A stretch of 46,750 nt of DNA from DATNIB01 sp035604685. GTDB lineage: Bacteria; Actinomycetota; Acidimicrobiia; Acidimicrobiales; RAAP-2. Location of the stretch: assembly GCA_035604685.1 (NCBI GenBank), contig DATNIB010000016.1:1-46750 (forward strand), read 5' to 3'. The notes beneath the pieces are model-generated. The model was not told where the DNA came from. It saw nothing but the letters and a program-made list of their open reading frames with translations, and searched no databases. Made by a program: the position numbers and the translations under genes. Positions 16,047 through 24,014 of this stretch are shown in pieces (the first letter of the stretch is position 1; the number at the start of each line of letters is the position of its first letter).

Positions 16047-16865
16047 TCAGGCCAGGTGGGCATCCAGCCAGGTGACCAGATCCGCGGTCACGGCGTCGCG
16101 GTTGAGTTCGTTGAAGACCTCGTGGCGCCCGCCCGGGTAGGCGATCAAGGTGACGTCGGCGAGGCCGGCCGCCGAGTAGGCGTCCGCCAGGCGACGCCCC
16201 CCGGCCTCGCCGCCGACGACGTCCTCTGCACCGTTCAGGATGAGGACCGGCAGCGTGTCGGGAACGGCCTCGTCCCGTCCCGCGTTCAGGTAGGCGCGGC
16301 CGGGGTCGGCCGGCCGGACGCTCAGGTTCTCGAAGCCGCACCACGGGTCCGCCTCGTAGGCCGCCACCTCCGCCGCGTCACGGCTGAGCCAGTCGTAGCG
16401 CCCCACCCCGTCGGGCGCACTGGCCCGCCGGGCGCCGCCCGGCTCCCGACGGGTCGTGCCGGTCAGCACCAGCGCGTCGTACTCGTCGCCCCACTCTCGA
16501 ACCAGCCGTTGAGCGATGAACGAGCCCCACGAGTGGCCGAGCAGGCACAGCGGCCGCCGGCCCTCGTCGCGCTTGATCCGGCGGGTGACGTCGAGCACGG
16601 CCTGGGTGACCCCCTCCATGCCCCGTGGCCCGAGGTCCCCGAGGCCGCCCCCGCGAGTCCCGGTCTCCCCGTGTCCCAGGTGGTCGTCCGCCCACACCGC
16701 GTACCCGGCCGCGCAGAGCTGGGCGGCCAGGCGGGCATACCGACGACGGTGCTCGGCCCAGCCGTGGGCGATCTGCACGGCCGCCTTCGGCCGCTTCGGA
16801 GCCCACCTGGTGCCGAACACCTGGGTCCCGTCAGCCTCGGTCAGCGACCACTCGTCCTCGGTCAT
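16047..16865 (-). CDS. Alpha/beta hydrolase, monoacylglycerol lipase / lysophospholipase type
   Basis: 272-residue serine hydrolase of the Hydrolase_4 family. The oxyanion region AHGWAEH, the nucleophile elbow GHSWGS, the acid region PVLILNGAEDVV and the catalytic His in YPGGRHEVFNE are visible. No signal peptide, so probably cytoplasmic. Likely substrates are mono-acyl lipids, but other carboxyl esters are possible. The ATG at 16865 has a TAAGCA hexamer 6 nt upstream and no clear Shine-Dalgarno, resembling but not fully matching the leaderless pattern seen elsewhere. Confidence 0.88.
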   Translation of the reverse strand: MTEDEWSLTEADGTQVFGTRWAPKRPKAAVQIAHGWAEHRRRYARLAAQLCAAGYAVWADDHLGHGETGTRGGGLGDLGPRGMEGVTQAVLDVTRRIKRDEGRRPLCLLGHSWGSFIAQRLVREWGDEYDALVLTGTTRREPGGARRASAPDGVGRYDWLSRDAAEVAAYEADPWCGFENLSVRPADPGRAYLNAGRDEAVPDTLPVLILNGAEDVVGGEAGGRRLADAYSAAGLADVTLIAYPGGRHEVFNELNRDAVTADLVTWLDAHLA

Positions 16866-16929
16866 GCCGGCTGCTTAGCACGCCCTTCGAAGCGGGTCGC
16901 CGGACCGGCGGCGCCCCCTACAGGCGCCG

Positions 16930-17286
16930 TCAGGGAGCGGGGAGGTCCAGTGCCGTCGGATGCCGGGGCTGATAGAGGCCGACCTCGCCACCACCCGGGA
17001 GCCCGATCTTGGTGATCGAGCCCCATCTGACCTGCTCGACCTCCGTGCACCCAATCCCCCGGGCGGCCAGACCGGCGATCTCCGAGGCCAGGTCGTCGCA
17101 CATCAGGTAGAGCTCGTGCCCCGCGTTCGTCTCGGCCGGGTGCACGGCCAGCTCGGCCGGCGGCGCCGAGAAGATCAACCAACCGTGGCCGGCGTCGACC
17201 GACGCGAATCCGAGGACCTCGGTGAAAAAGGCGCGATCGGCCTCGGCGTCCGTGCTGTAGACGACGACGTGGGTCCCAAAGATCAT
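16930..17286 (-). CDS. VOC (glyoxalase/bleomycin-resistance fold) protein
   Basis: 118 residues with the VOC beta-alpha-beta-beta-beta pattern: THVVVYSTDAEADRAFFTEV at the start, a central strand pair, and GIGCTEVEQVRWGSITKIGL-type C-terminal strands ending in GLYQPRHP. These small proteins dimerise around a metal or bind small molecules; the substrate is unknown. ATG 17286 begins the conserved first strand. It is transcribed away from rpsF, so the 200-bp gap holds both promoters. Confidence 0.8.
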   Translation of the reverse strand: MIFGTHVVVYSTDAEADRAFFTEVLGFASVDAGHGWLIFSAPPAELAVHPAETNAGHELYLMCDDLASEIAGLAARGIGCTEVEQVRWGSITKIGLPGGGEVGLYQPRHPTALDLPAP

Positions 17287-17379
17287 GCGGGCCGCCCCTC
17301 GATCGCCGCGGCCGATCCTGGCACAGTCCCGCCGTGTCCAGGCGGCGGTGCCCTCGGATGGAGGTCCCGCCGGGTGCAG

Positions 17380-17385
17380 TAGCAT
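17380..17385 (+). promoter_or_regulatory. Candidate -10 of the rpsF operon
   Basis: TAGCAT about 100 nt upstream of rpsF. A convincing -35 was not found. A start near 17392 would give a ~97-nt leader containing three hairpins. Confidence 0.4.
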
Positions 17386-17412
17386 CGTCGGGCGCTCAAC
17401 GCGCCGTCGCGT

Positions 17413-17466
17413 GGTCCGCCACCGGCGACCCTGCTCCGCACCGGCGGAGCCCGGGCAGCCGCCCGG
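17413..17466 (+). promoter_or_regulatory. Structured rpsF leader, candidate S6:S18 autoregulatory RNA
   Basis: Three consecutive stem-loops precede the rpsF Shine-Dalgarno. The first is CGCC-ACC-GGCG with outer GGT/ACC pairs (17413-17430). The second is GCTCCG-CACCGG-CGGAGC (17433-17450). The third is CCGGGC-AGCC-GCCCGG (17451-17466). The first two expose an ACCGG/CCG element. An S6:S18-binding element with a conserved CCG is known in rpsF leaders of many bacteria; assignment here is by position and motif only. Confidence 0.45.
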
Positions 17467-17488
17467 TCCAGAGGGAGGTGAGCCGCAG

Positions 17489-17857
17489 ATGCGGCCCTAC
17501 GAAGTGATGGTCATCTTTGACTCGGCCGCGGAGCCGTCGGCGATCCAGGCCGTGGTCGACCGTGCCCTCGAGACCATCCGCAGCACCGGTGGCAGCCCGG
17601 GCCAGGTCGACCGCTGGGGCAAGCGGCAGTTCGCCTACGAGGTGAACCACCGCCGCGAGGGCTACTACATCGTGGTCGAGATGTCGGGCGAGACCGAGAC
17701 GGTCCGAGAGCTCGACCGGTTGCTGACGCTCGCCGACGAGGTCGTCCGTCACAAGGTCGTGCGGCTCGACGACACGCCGGGCCGATCCAAGGACGTCGGG
17801 GCGACCGTTGAGTCAGAGCCGGAACAGGGCACGGCTCCCGAGCAAGCGGCCGGCTGA
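17489..17857 (+). CDS. rpsF: 30S ribosomal protein bS6
   Basis: 122 residues. The N-terminal MRPYEVMVIFDSAAE and the RWGKRQFAYEVNHRREGYY segment are diagnostic of bS6. bS6 pairs with bS18, encoded two genes downstream, in the 30S platform. The C-terminal ~30 residues form the usual acidic tail. ATG 17489 has a strong Shine-Dalgarno (GAGGGAGGTGAG). First gene of rpsF-ssb-rpsR-rplI, with 24 bp before ssb. Confidence 0.97.
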   Translation: MRPYEVMVIFDSAAEPSAIQAVVDRALETIRSTGGSPGQVDRWGKRQFAYEVNHRREGYYIVVEMSGETETVRELDRLLTLADEVVRHKVVRLDDTPGRSKDVGATVESEPEQGTAPEQAAG

Positions 17858-17881
17858 GCAGCCGGCCACGAGGAGGACACC

Positions 17882-18361
17882 ATGCCCACCGACAACACCG
17901 TTGTGCTCGTTGGCAACGTGACGCGCGACCCTGAGCTGCGATTCACCAACACCGGCCAACCCACCGCCTCCTTCGGGTTGGCCGTGAACCGCCGCTGGCA
18001 GAACCGCCAGACCCAGGAATGGGAGGAGGCCACCAGCTTCTTCGACGTCGTGTGCTGGCGCGAGATGGCGGAGAACGTGAGTGAGAGCCTGACCCGGGGG
18101 GCACGGGTCATGGTGGCCGGGCGCCTGGAGCAACGCAGCTGGGAGACGAACGACGGCGACCGGCGTTCCAAGGTCGAGGTCGTGGCCGACGAGGTCGGCC
18201 CCTCCCTGCGCTGGGCGACCGCCCAGGTGACGAAGAACGACCGACGCGGGCCGGGGGACGGTCAGCGCCCGGCCCCGCGCGGCGGTGCACCGGCCCAGCC
18301 CAAGGCCCCTCCCGCCGAACCCCAGGGTGAGGGCTACGAGTTCGGCGAGGAGCCCTTCTGA
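17882..18361 (+). CDS. ssb: Single-stranded DNA-binding protein
   Basis: 159 residues. The OB-fold occupies about 1-110 (TVVLVGNVTRDPELRFT, FFDVVCWREMAENV, VMVAGRLEQRSWE). A Pro/Gly/Ala-rich linker follows, then the acidic tip ending FGEEPF that recruits replication and repair partners. Shine-Dalgarno GAGGAGG precedes the ATG. The stop overlaps the rpsR start by one base (TGATG). Confidence 0.97.
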   Translation: MPTDNTVVLVGNVTRDPELRFTNTGQPTASFGLAVNRRWQNRQTQEWEEATSFFDVVCWREMAENVSESLTRGARVMVAGRLEQRSWETNDGDRRSKVEVVADEVGPSLRWATAQVTKNDRRGPGDGQRPAPRGGAPAQPKAPPAEPQGEGYEFGEEPF

Positions 18362-18861
18362 TGGCCCGTACCAACTACCGCGGCGGGACGCGGCGCGCAC
18401 CGAAGGACCTGGGCCGTCGGATCAAGAAGAAGCCCTGCGCCCTGTGTCGCGACGGCATCGCACGGGTCGACTACAAGGACATCCCGCTGCTACGGAAGTA
18501 CATGAGCGATCGCGGCAAGATCCGCTCCCGTCGGGTGACCGGGAACTGCGCCCAGCACCAGCGCGGGATCGCGGTGGCCATCAAGACGGCGCGTGAGCTC
18601 ATCCTCCTGCCCTACACACAGCGCACCGTGACAGAGCGCCCCGGTGGTCGCGGCGGTCGCGGGGGGCCACGCGAAGGACGCGGACCCGGTGGCGACCGCG
18701 GCGGCTCGCGTGGCGAGCCCCGGGATCGGTCGGAGCAGACCGATGAGACCCTGGCGACCGCGATCGATGAGATGCCCGGTGCCACCGACGACTCCGTCGT
18801 CGCCGAACTGGTGGCCGATGCCGAACCCGACGCGGGGTCGGGCGAGCCCGAGGAGGCCTGA
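18361..18861 (+). CDS. rpsR: 30S ribosomal protein bS18 with long C-terminal extension
   Basis: 166 residues, about twice the usual bS18 length. Residues 1-80 are canonical: KKKPCALCRDG with the CxxC pair, DYKDIPLLRKYMSDRGKI, then TGNCAQHQRGIAVAIKTAREL and LLPYT. The remaining ~85 residues are an Arg/Gly-rich stretch followed by an acidic Asp/Glu/Ala tail. Codon use in the tail resembles the rest, and the gene ends with its TGA overlapping the rplI ATG (TGATG). The extension therefore looks genuine rather than a readthrough artefact. The CxxC...C pattern suggests a zinc-binding (C+) bS18. Confidence 0.93.
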   Translation: MARTNYRGGTRRAPKDLGRRIKKKPCALCRDGIARVDYKDIPLLRKYMSDRGKIRSRRVTGNCAQHQRGIAVAIKTARELILLPYTQRTVTERPGGRGGRGGPREGRGPGGDRGGSRGEPRDRSEQTDETLATAIDEMPGATDDSVVAELVADAEPDAGSGEPEEA

Positions 18862-19310
18862 TGCGCGTCGTGCTGCGGGACGACGTCGACGGCGTGGGTC
18901 GGCGTGGCGACATCGTCACGGTGGCCGGCGGGTACGCCCGAAACTTCCTCCTGCCCGAGGGCCGGGCCATCGTCGCCACGGAAGGCATCGAGTCCCAGGC
19001 TCACGCGATGCGCCGGGCGCGTGACCTGCGCGCCAGCAAGGATCTCGAGGCCGCTCGGGTCCAGGCGGGCGTGCTCGATCAGGCGGTCATCACCGTGGCG
19101 GCCCGAGCCGGCGCGACCGGCCGCCTGTTTGGTTCGGTGAGCGCGCACGAGATCGTGGAAGCGGTCGTGCAGCAGCACCAGGTGGCCCTCGACCGCCAGT
19201 CGGTGCAGCTGGCCGAACCGATCAAGGAGCTCGGGACGACCGAGGTGACAATCCACCTCTACGAAGAGGTGTCGGCCACCGTGCGTGTCGAGGTCGTGGC
19301 CGCCGGCTGA
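18861..19310 (+). CDS. rplI: 50S ribosomal protein bL9
   Basis: 149 residues, normal for bL9. The N-terminal domain (MRVVLRDDVDGVGRRGDIV, then GYARNFLLPEGRA) leads into the long connecting helix and a C-terminal domain with GRLFGSVSAHEI. Its ATG overlaps the rpsR stop. A 249-bp gap with DnaA-box-like sequences then precedes dnaB. Confidence 0.97.
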   Translation: MRVVLRDDVDGVGRRGDIVTVAGGYARNFLLPEGRAIVATEGIESQAHAMRRARDLRASKDLEAARVQAGVLDQAVITVAARAGATGRLFGSVSAHEIVEAVVQQHQVALDRQSVQLAEPIKELGTTEVTIHLYEEVSATVRVEVVAAG

Positions 19311-19454
19311 CCGACCCGGGGCCATCCGCGCCCTTGTCACAGCCCTGTCGCACCATGGCAGCCATGCAGTCTCCAGGTCGTCGCGGCATCGAGGGCCCAC
19401 GGGCACCGGGTGTTGCGAGACCGTCCTCCCCAGCACTGCCCTGTGGTCCACCGG

Positions 19455-19475
19455 CTGTCCACAGCGGTGTTCACA
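19455..19475 (+). promoter_or_regulatory. Tandem DnaA-box-like sequences upstream of dnaB
   Basis: CTGTCCACA (19455-19463) fits the actinobacterial DnaA-box pattern. GTGTTCACA (19467-19475) is a weaker tandem copy, 12 bp apart start to start. They lie about 85-105 bp before the dnaB start in a 249-bp gap that otherwise holds no gene. They may link dnaB expression to DnaA. Confidence 0.4.
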
Positions 19476-19559
19476 GGCTCGACCAGGGGTTTTGCGCAAT
19501 GAATCCCCAGCTTGCGCGCCTTCCGTCACACAGGGCAAGTCGGTCAGGGTAGGGGGACG

Positions 19560-20933
19560 ATGGTTCAGGCGCTCGACGACAGTCCGCGGCAACTCCGACC
19601 CCTCGGCACGGCCCGCGTTCCGCCACACAACCTGGAGGCAGAGGAGTCCCTGCTCGGGGCGATGTTGCTGTCCAAGGACGCCACCGCGGCGGCGATCGAG
19701 ATCTGCGGAGCCGAGGACTTCTACAAGCCGGCCCACGGTCACATCTTCCGCGCGATCGTCGCGCTGTTCGAACGCGGCGAGGCGAGCGACGCCGTCACGG
19801 TCCTCGACGAGCTGACGCGTTCGGGCCTGCTTGCGTCGGTCGGTGACCCGTCGGTCCTCGTCACGCTGCAGAGCAACACGCCGTCGGTGGCCAACGCGGT
19901 CCACTACGCACGCATCGTGGAGGAGCACTCGCTGCTCCGTCGGATGGTGGCGGTGGCGAGCGAGATCGCCGACATCGGCTACAGCGTCCCCGAGGACGTG
20001 AGCGCGGCGATCGATCAGGTCGAGTCGATCGTCTTTGACATCTCCGAGCGACGCACCACCGACACCATCCGGTCGCTCCACGAAGTGCTGCTCTCGGGGC
20101 TCGACCGGATCGAAGAGCTGTCCCAGGTGCGCGACTCGGTGACCGGGGTGGCGACCGGCTACACCGACCTCGACCGGATCCTGGCCGGGCTGCAGCCCTC
20201 CAGCCTCACCATCATCGGCGCCCGGCCGGCCATGGGGAAGACGAGCTTCGCCCTCGGAATGCTGGCCAACGTCGGGATCGAACTGCGTCGCCCCGCGCTC
20301 CTCTTCTCCTTGGAGATGGGGCACCTCGAGCTCTGCCAGCGCCTGCTCGCGTCCGAGGCCCATGTCGACGGCCAGCGCCTCCGGACCGGGCAGCTCCACG
20401 AGTCGGACTGGTCGAAGGTGGGGGTCGCGGTGAGCCGCCTCGACAGCGCTCCGATCTTCATCGACGACAACCCCAATTTGACGGTGATGGACATCCGGGC
20501 CCGGTCGCGGCGGCTGCGCAAGAGCGAGGGCGACCTCGGTCTCGTCATCGTCGACTACCTGCAGCTCATGACGGGGCGCAACCGGGCGGAGAACCGGCAG
20601 GTCGAGGTGGCCGAGATCAGCCGGGGCCTGAAGATCCTCGCCCGTGAGCTCGAGGTCCCGGTCGTGGCGCTGTCGCAGCTGTCCCGTGGGCTCGAAGCCC
20701 GACAGGACAAACGGCCGATGCTGTCCGACCTGCGTGAGTCGGGTTCCCTCGAGCAGGACGCCGACGTGGTCCTGTTCATCTACCGGGAAGAGCAGTACGA
20801 CCCGGACACCCCGATCGACCGGCGCGGCGACGCCGAGATCATCGTGGCCAAGCACCGCAACGGGCCGACCGGTTCGGTCCACCTGGCGTTCCTCAGCCAG
20901 TACGCGCGGTTCGACAACATGTCCCGGGTGTAG
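19560..20933 (+). CDS. dnaB: Replicative DNA helicase DnaB
   Basis: 457-residue hexameric 5'-3' helicase. The N-terminal domain (PHNLEAEESLLGAML) is followed by a linker and a RecA-like domain with Walker A GARPAMGKTSFALG, the LFSLEMG segment, Walker B VIVDYLQLM and the C-terminal ALSQLSRGLE and SGSLEQDADVVLFIYR motifs. Unlike the mycobacterial gene it carries no intein. ATG 19560 follows a GGGGGAC ribosome-binding sequence; an in-frame start at 19512 would add 16 unconserved residues. Confidence 0.97.
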   Translation: MVQALDDSPRQLRPLGTARVPPHNLEAEESLLGAMLLSKDATAAAIEICGAEDFYKPAHGHIFRAIVALFERGEASDAVTVLDELTRSGLLASVGDPSVLVTLQSNTPSVANAVHYARIVEEHSLLRRMVAVASEIADIGYSVPEDVSAAIDQVESIVFDISERRTTDTIRSLHEVLLSGLDRIEELSQVRDSVTGVATGYTDLDRILAGLQPSSLTIIGARPAMGKTSFALGMLANVGIELRRPALLFSLEMGHLELCQRLLASEAHVDGQRLRTGQLHESDWSKVGVAVSRLDSAPIFIDDNPNLTVMDIRARSRRLRKSEGDLGLVIVDYLQLMTGRNRAENRQVEVAEISRGLKILARELEVPVVALSQLSRGLEARQDKRPMLSDLRESGSLEQDADVVLFIYREEQYDPDTPIDRRGDAEIIVAKHRNGPTGSVHLAFLSQYARFDNMSRV

Positions 20934-20950
20934 GCGACCCGTCGCGGCCC

Positions 20951-20956
20951 TACGCT
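20951..20956 (+). promoter_or_regulatory. -10-like element for leaderless methyltransferase transcript
   Basis: TACGCT, 8 nt before GTG 20965, with no Shine-Dalgarno, in the short gap after dnaB. Confidence 0.45.
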
Positions 20957-20964
20957 CGTCGCCC

Positions 20965-21549
20965 GTGCCCCGGGAGCGACCACAAAACCGCTGGCAACGC
21001 GAGGCCGTGCCCCGCGGCGACGCCTACGACCGCCGCTTTGCCCAGCTGGCAGCGGCCGGGCACGACGTGCACGGCGAGGCGGACTTCGTCGCCTCACTGG
21101 CGGTCCACTCGGTCCTCGACGCCGGCTGCGGCACCGGCCGCGTCGCGCTCGAACTGGCGTCGCGGGGCCTCGACATCGTGGGGGTGGATGCCGATCCGGC
21201 GATGCTGGAGGTGGCCCGCCGCAAGGGCCCGGCGATCACCTGGATCGAGGCGGACCTGGTCGACCTCGATCTCGGTCGTCGGTTCGAGGCGGTGGTGCTG
21301 GCCGGCAACGTGATGATCTTCCTCGCGCCCGGGACGGAGGGGGCGGTGGTCGCCAACCTGGCCGGCCACCTCGAGGCCGGCGGCCTCCTGGTGGCCGGGT
21401 TCTCGACCGATGCGGGCCTCGACCTCGCCGCCTACGACCGGCTGGCGGCCACCGCCGGCCTGGACCTGGTCGAGCGCTGGGCGACCTGGGACCGGGCACC
21501 CGAGGTGGCCGGTGGGAACTACGCCGTCTCGGTACACGGCCGCCCGTGA
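20965..21549 (+). CDS. Class I SAM-dependent methyltransferase
   Basis: 194 residues. Motif I is VLDAGCGTGRVALELA, motif II is IVGVDADPAMLEVAR, and a motif IV-like VVLAGNVMIFL follows, giving a complete Methyltransf_11/25-type fold. Substrate unknown: nothing in the sequence distinguishes a small-molecule from a macromolecule target. The GTG at 20965 is chosen because of the TACGCT hexamer 8 nt upstream; the upstream in-frame extension runs into dnaB. It ends 13 bp from the convergent mscR stop. Confidence 0.85.
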   Translation: MPRERPQNRWQREAVPRGDAYDRRFAQLAAAGHDVHGEADFVASLAVHSVLDAGCGTGRVALELASRGLDIVGVDADPAMLEVARRKGPAITWIEADLVDLDLGRRFEAVVLAGNVMIFLAPGTEGAVVANLAGHLEAGGLLVAGFSTDAGLDLAAYDRLAATAGLDLVERWATWDRAPEVAGGNYAVSVHGRP

Positions 21550-21562
21550 GCCGCCCGCGCGC

Positions 21563-22651
21563 TCAGAGCACGACGACAGAGCGGAGCACCTCGCCCCGCT
21601 CCATCCGGTGGAACGCCGCCTCGACCTCGTCGAGGGCGATCGTCTCGCTGACGAAGCGGTCGAGGTCGAGCCGTCCCTGCAGGTAGAGGTCGACTAGGAG
21701 CGGGAAGTCGCGCGACGGGAGACAATCCCCGTACCAGCTGGGCTTGAGGCGGCCGCCGCGGCCGAAGAAGTCGATCATCGGCAGCTCGACGGTCATCGTG
21801 GGCGTCGGGACACCGACCTGCACCAAGGTGCCGGCGAGGTCGCGCGCGTAGAACGCCTGGCGCATGACCTCGGGGTTCCCGACCGCCTCGATGCAGACGT
21901 CGGCCCCGTTGCCCTCCGTCAGTCGCCGGATGGCCTCGACCGGGTCGCCCGCGCCGGCGTCGACGGTGTCGGTGGCCCCGAACTGGCGGGCCAACGCCAG
22001 CTTGCGGGGATCGATGTCGACTGCGATGACCTTCTGCGCACCGGCCAGTAGCGCGCCGGCGATGGCCGCGCACCCCACCCCGCCGCAGCCGAAGACGGCC
22101 ACGCTGTCGCCGGTCCCGACCTCGCCGGTGAGCATCGCGGCGCCGAGGCCGGCCATGACGCCGCAGCCGAGGAGCCCGACCGCCTCGGGCTTCGCCCGCG
22201 GGTCGACCTTGGTGCACTGCCCGGCGGCGACCAGTGTGCGATCGGCGAAGGCGCCGATGCCGAGGGCAGCCGACAAGGGGGTCCCATCCTCGAGCGTCAT
22301 CCGCTGGGTGGCGTTGTGGGTGGCGAAGCAGTACCACGGCCGACCCCGCCGGCAGGCCCGGCAGGAGCCGCAGACCGCCCGCCAGTTGAGGATGACGAAG
22401 TCTCCCGGGGCGACCGAGGTGACCCCGGGACCGACCGCCTCTACGATGCCGGCCGCCTCGTGACCCAAGAGGAAGGGGAAGTCGTCGTTGATCCCACCTT
22501 CCCGGTAGTGCAGGTCGGTGTGGCACACCCCGCAGGCCTGGACGCGGACGACCGCCTCGCCCTCGATCGGTGCCGGCACGAGGATGGTCTCGACCGACAC
22601 CGGTTCGCCCTTCGCCCGCGCGATGACCCCTCGCCCCGTCGTCGGTTCCAT
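21563..22651 (-). CDS. mscR: S-(hydroxymethyl)mycothiol dehydrogenase
   Basis: 362-residue zinc-dependent medium-chain alcohol dehydrogenase, matching actinobacterial MscR closely along its length. It oxidises the formaldehyde-mycothiol adduct, and related proteins also reduce S-nitrosomycothiol. The catalytic zinc site is in CGVCHTD (40-46) and GHEAAG (63-68). The structural zinc cysteines are at 94, 97, 100 and 108. The NAD-binding GCGGVGCAAIAGA and the MscR-typical NWRAVCGSCRACRRG and SWYGDCLPSRDFP are present. ATG 22651 has a GGAGGG Shine-Dalgarno. This implies that the host makes mycothiol. Confidence 0.94.
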   Translation of the reverse strand: MEPTTGRGVIARAKGEPVSVETILVPAPIEGEAVVRVQACGVCHTDLHYREGGINDDFPFLLGHEAAGIVEAVGPGVTSVAPGDFVILNWRAVCGSCRACRRGRPWYCFATHNATQRMTLEDGTPLSAALGIGAFADRTLVAAGQCTKVDPRAKPEAVGLLGCGVMAGLGAAMLTGEVGTGDSVAVFGCGGVGCAAIAGALLAGAQKVIAVDIDPRKLALARQFGATDTVDAGAGDPVEAIRRLTEGNGADVCIEAVGNPEVMRQAFYARDLAGTLVQVGVPTPTMTVELPMIDFFGRGGRLKPSWYGDCLPSRDFPLLVDLYLQGRLDLDRFVSETIALDEVEAAFHRMERGEVLRSVVVL

Positions 22652-22714
22652 GTGCCCTCCGTCGTCGTCGGTCGGCTCATCTTCGCGAAGGTCGACGGGC
22701 GGCGCCGATCGACC

Positions 22715-23974
22715 TCAGCCGTCGGGCGACGCGCCGAGGCGGACGGTGGCGTCGTCGGAGCGGTGGCGCCGGAAGCCCGGCATGAACGCCGCCATGGCGA
22801 GTGCGCCGACGATGCAGGCAATGCCACCCGAGACGATGGAGAACTCGGTCCCGAGCGCGGAGGCGACCGCACCGGACTCCAGGTCGCCGAGGCGCGGCCC
22901 GCCCTGGACCACCGCCATCTGGATGGACGAGATCCGGCTGCGGAAGTGATCGGGCACCACGCTCTGGAGGATGGTGTTGCGCAGGACGGCCGAAATGACG
23001 TCCGCCCAGCCGGCCACCGCCAGGAAGGCCAGGCTGAGGCCGAGGATGCGCGAGAAGCCGAAGGCCGTGATGGCGGCGCCCCACACGATGACCGAGATGG
23101 TGACGGCATGGCCGCGCCGGACGATGGCGCTCACCCAGCCGGTGGTCACCGCGCCGAGGAGCGCGCCGGCCCCGGGGGCCGCGTAGAGCCAGCCGAGCGT
23201 GGTCGCCCCTCCGCCGAACACGTTCAGGGCCAGCGCCGGGAACAGCGCGCGCGGCATACCGAAGACCATCGCGTTGATGTCGATGAGGTAGGTGCCCTGG
23301 ATGGCCGGCCGCCCCCGCAGGTAGCGGATGCCCTCCAGGATCGAGCCGATCCCCGGCCGTTGGGCCCCGGGTGACGGCGGGATGGGCGACATGAGGAAGG
23401 TGGTCACGATGGCGACGACGAAGGTCATGGCGTCGATCGAGTAGACCCAGGCGACGCTGGTGTGGGCGATGAGCACGCCGGCCACCGCGGGTCCGACGAC
23501 GGTGCCGACCTGGAAGATGACCTGGGAGTAGGAGAATGCCGCGACCAGGAGGCGGCTGTCGACCAGGAGCGGGATGGCCGCGTTGCGGGCCGGGTTGGAG
23601 AAGCCGGTGAAGCCGGCGGCCAATGCGCTGACCACGTAGAGGACCCAGATCGCCGGGTGGTGTCCCAACGAGTTCAACGCCAGGCCCAGGCTCGTGAACG
23701 TGAGGGCCACCGTCGAGACGAGGATCAGCAGGCGGCGGTCGACCGCGTCGCCGACCGAGCCGCCGATGAGCGAGCACACGACGAGCGGCACCAGCTGGCC
23801 GATGCTCACCAGGCCGACCTGTAGCGAGGAGTGCGTCTCGCGGTAGATCTGGAAGGGGATGGCCACCACGGTGAGCTGGGAGCCCAAGGTGGAGACCAGT
23901 TGGCCGACGAAGAGGAGACGGAAGTCCCGGCTCTCGCGCAGCGGCGCGAAATCGATGAGGATCCGTCGGGCCAT
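22715..23974 (-). CDS. MFS transporter, EntS/MFS_3-like exporter
   Basis: 419 residues with about 12 hydrophobic helices. The N-terminal FRLLFVGQLVSTLGSQLTVV and the GGSVGDAVDRR loop (the conserved MFS loop 2-3 motif) point to the MFS_3 group that exports siderophores or drugs. Substrate unknown. It lies upstream of mscR in the same direction with a 63-bp gap. ATG 23974 has TAGTCT 6 nt upstream and no Shine-Dalgarno, so the gene probably has its own leaderless promoter. Confidence 0.88.
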   Translation of the reverse strand: MARRILIDFAPLRESRDFRLLFVGQLVSTLGSQLTVVAIPFQIYRETHSSLQVGLVSIGQLVPLVVCSLIGGSVGDAVDRRLLILVSTVALTFTSLGLALNSLGHHPAIWVLYVVSALAAGFTGFSNPARNAAIPLLVDSRLLVAAFSYSQVIFQVGTVVGPAVAGVLIAHTSVAWVYSIDAMTFVVAIVTTFLMSPIPPSPGAQRPGIGSILEGIRYLRGRPAIQGTYLIDINAMVFGMPRALFPALALNVFGGGATTLGWLYAAPGAGALLGAVTTGWVSAIVRRGHAVTISVIVWGAAITAFGFSRILGLSLAFLAVAGWADVISAVLRNTILQSVVPDHFRSRISSIQMAVVQGGPRLGDLESGAVASALGTEFSIVSGGIACIVGALAMAAFMPGFRRHRSDDATVRLGASPDG

Positions 23975-23980
23975 CGGGGC

Positions 23981-23986
23981 AGACTA
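23981..23986 (-). promoter_or_regulatory. -10-like element for leaderless MFS transcript
   Basis: TAGTCT on the minus strand, 6 nt before ATG 23974, in the 40-bp gap after the PPOX gene. Confidence 0.55.
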
Positions 23987-24014
23987 GGCCCGGCCCGAGT
24001 GGGCGCCGAGGTCG

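Noticed and set aside
18612..20882. 756-codon minus-strand frame opposite rpsR-rplI-dnaB
   Set aside because: It covers three certain ribosomal/replication genes on the opposite strand and encodes no recognisable protein.
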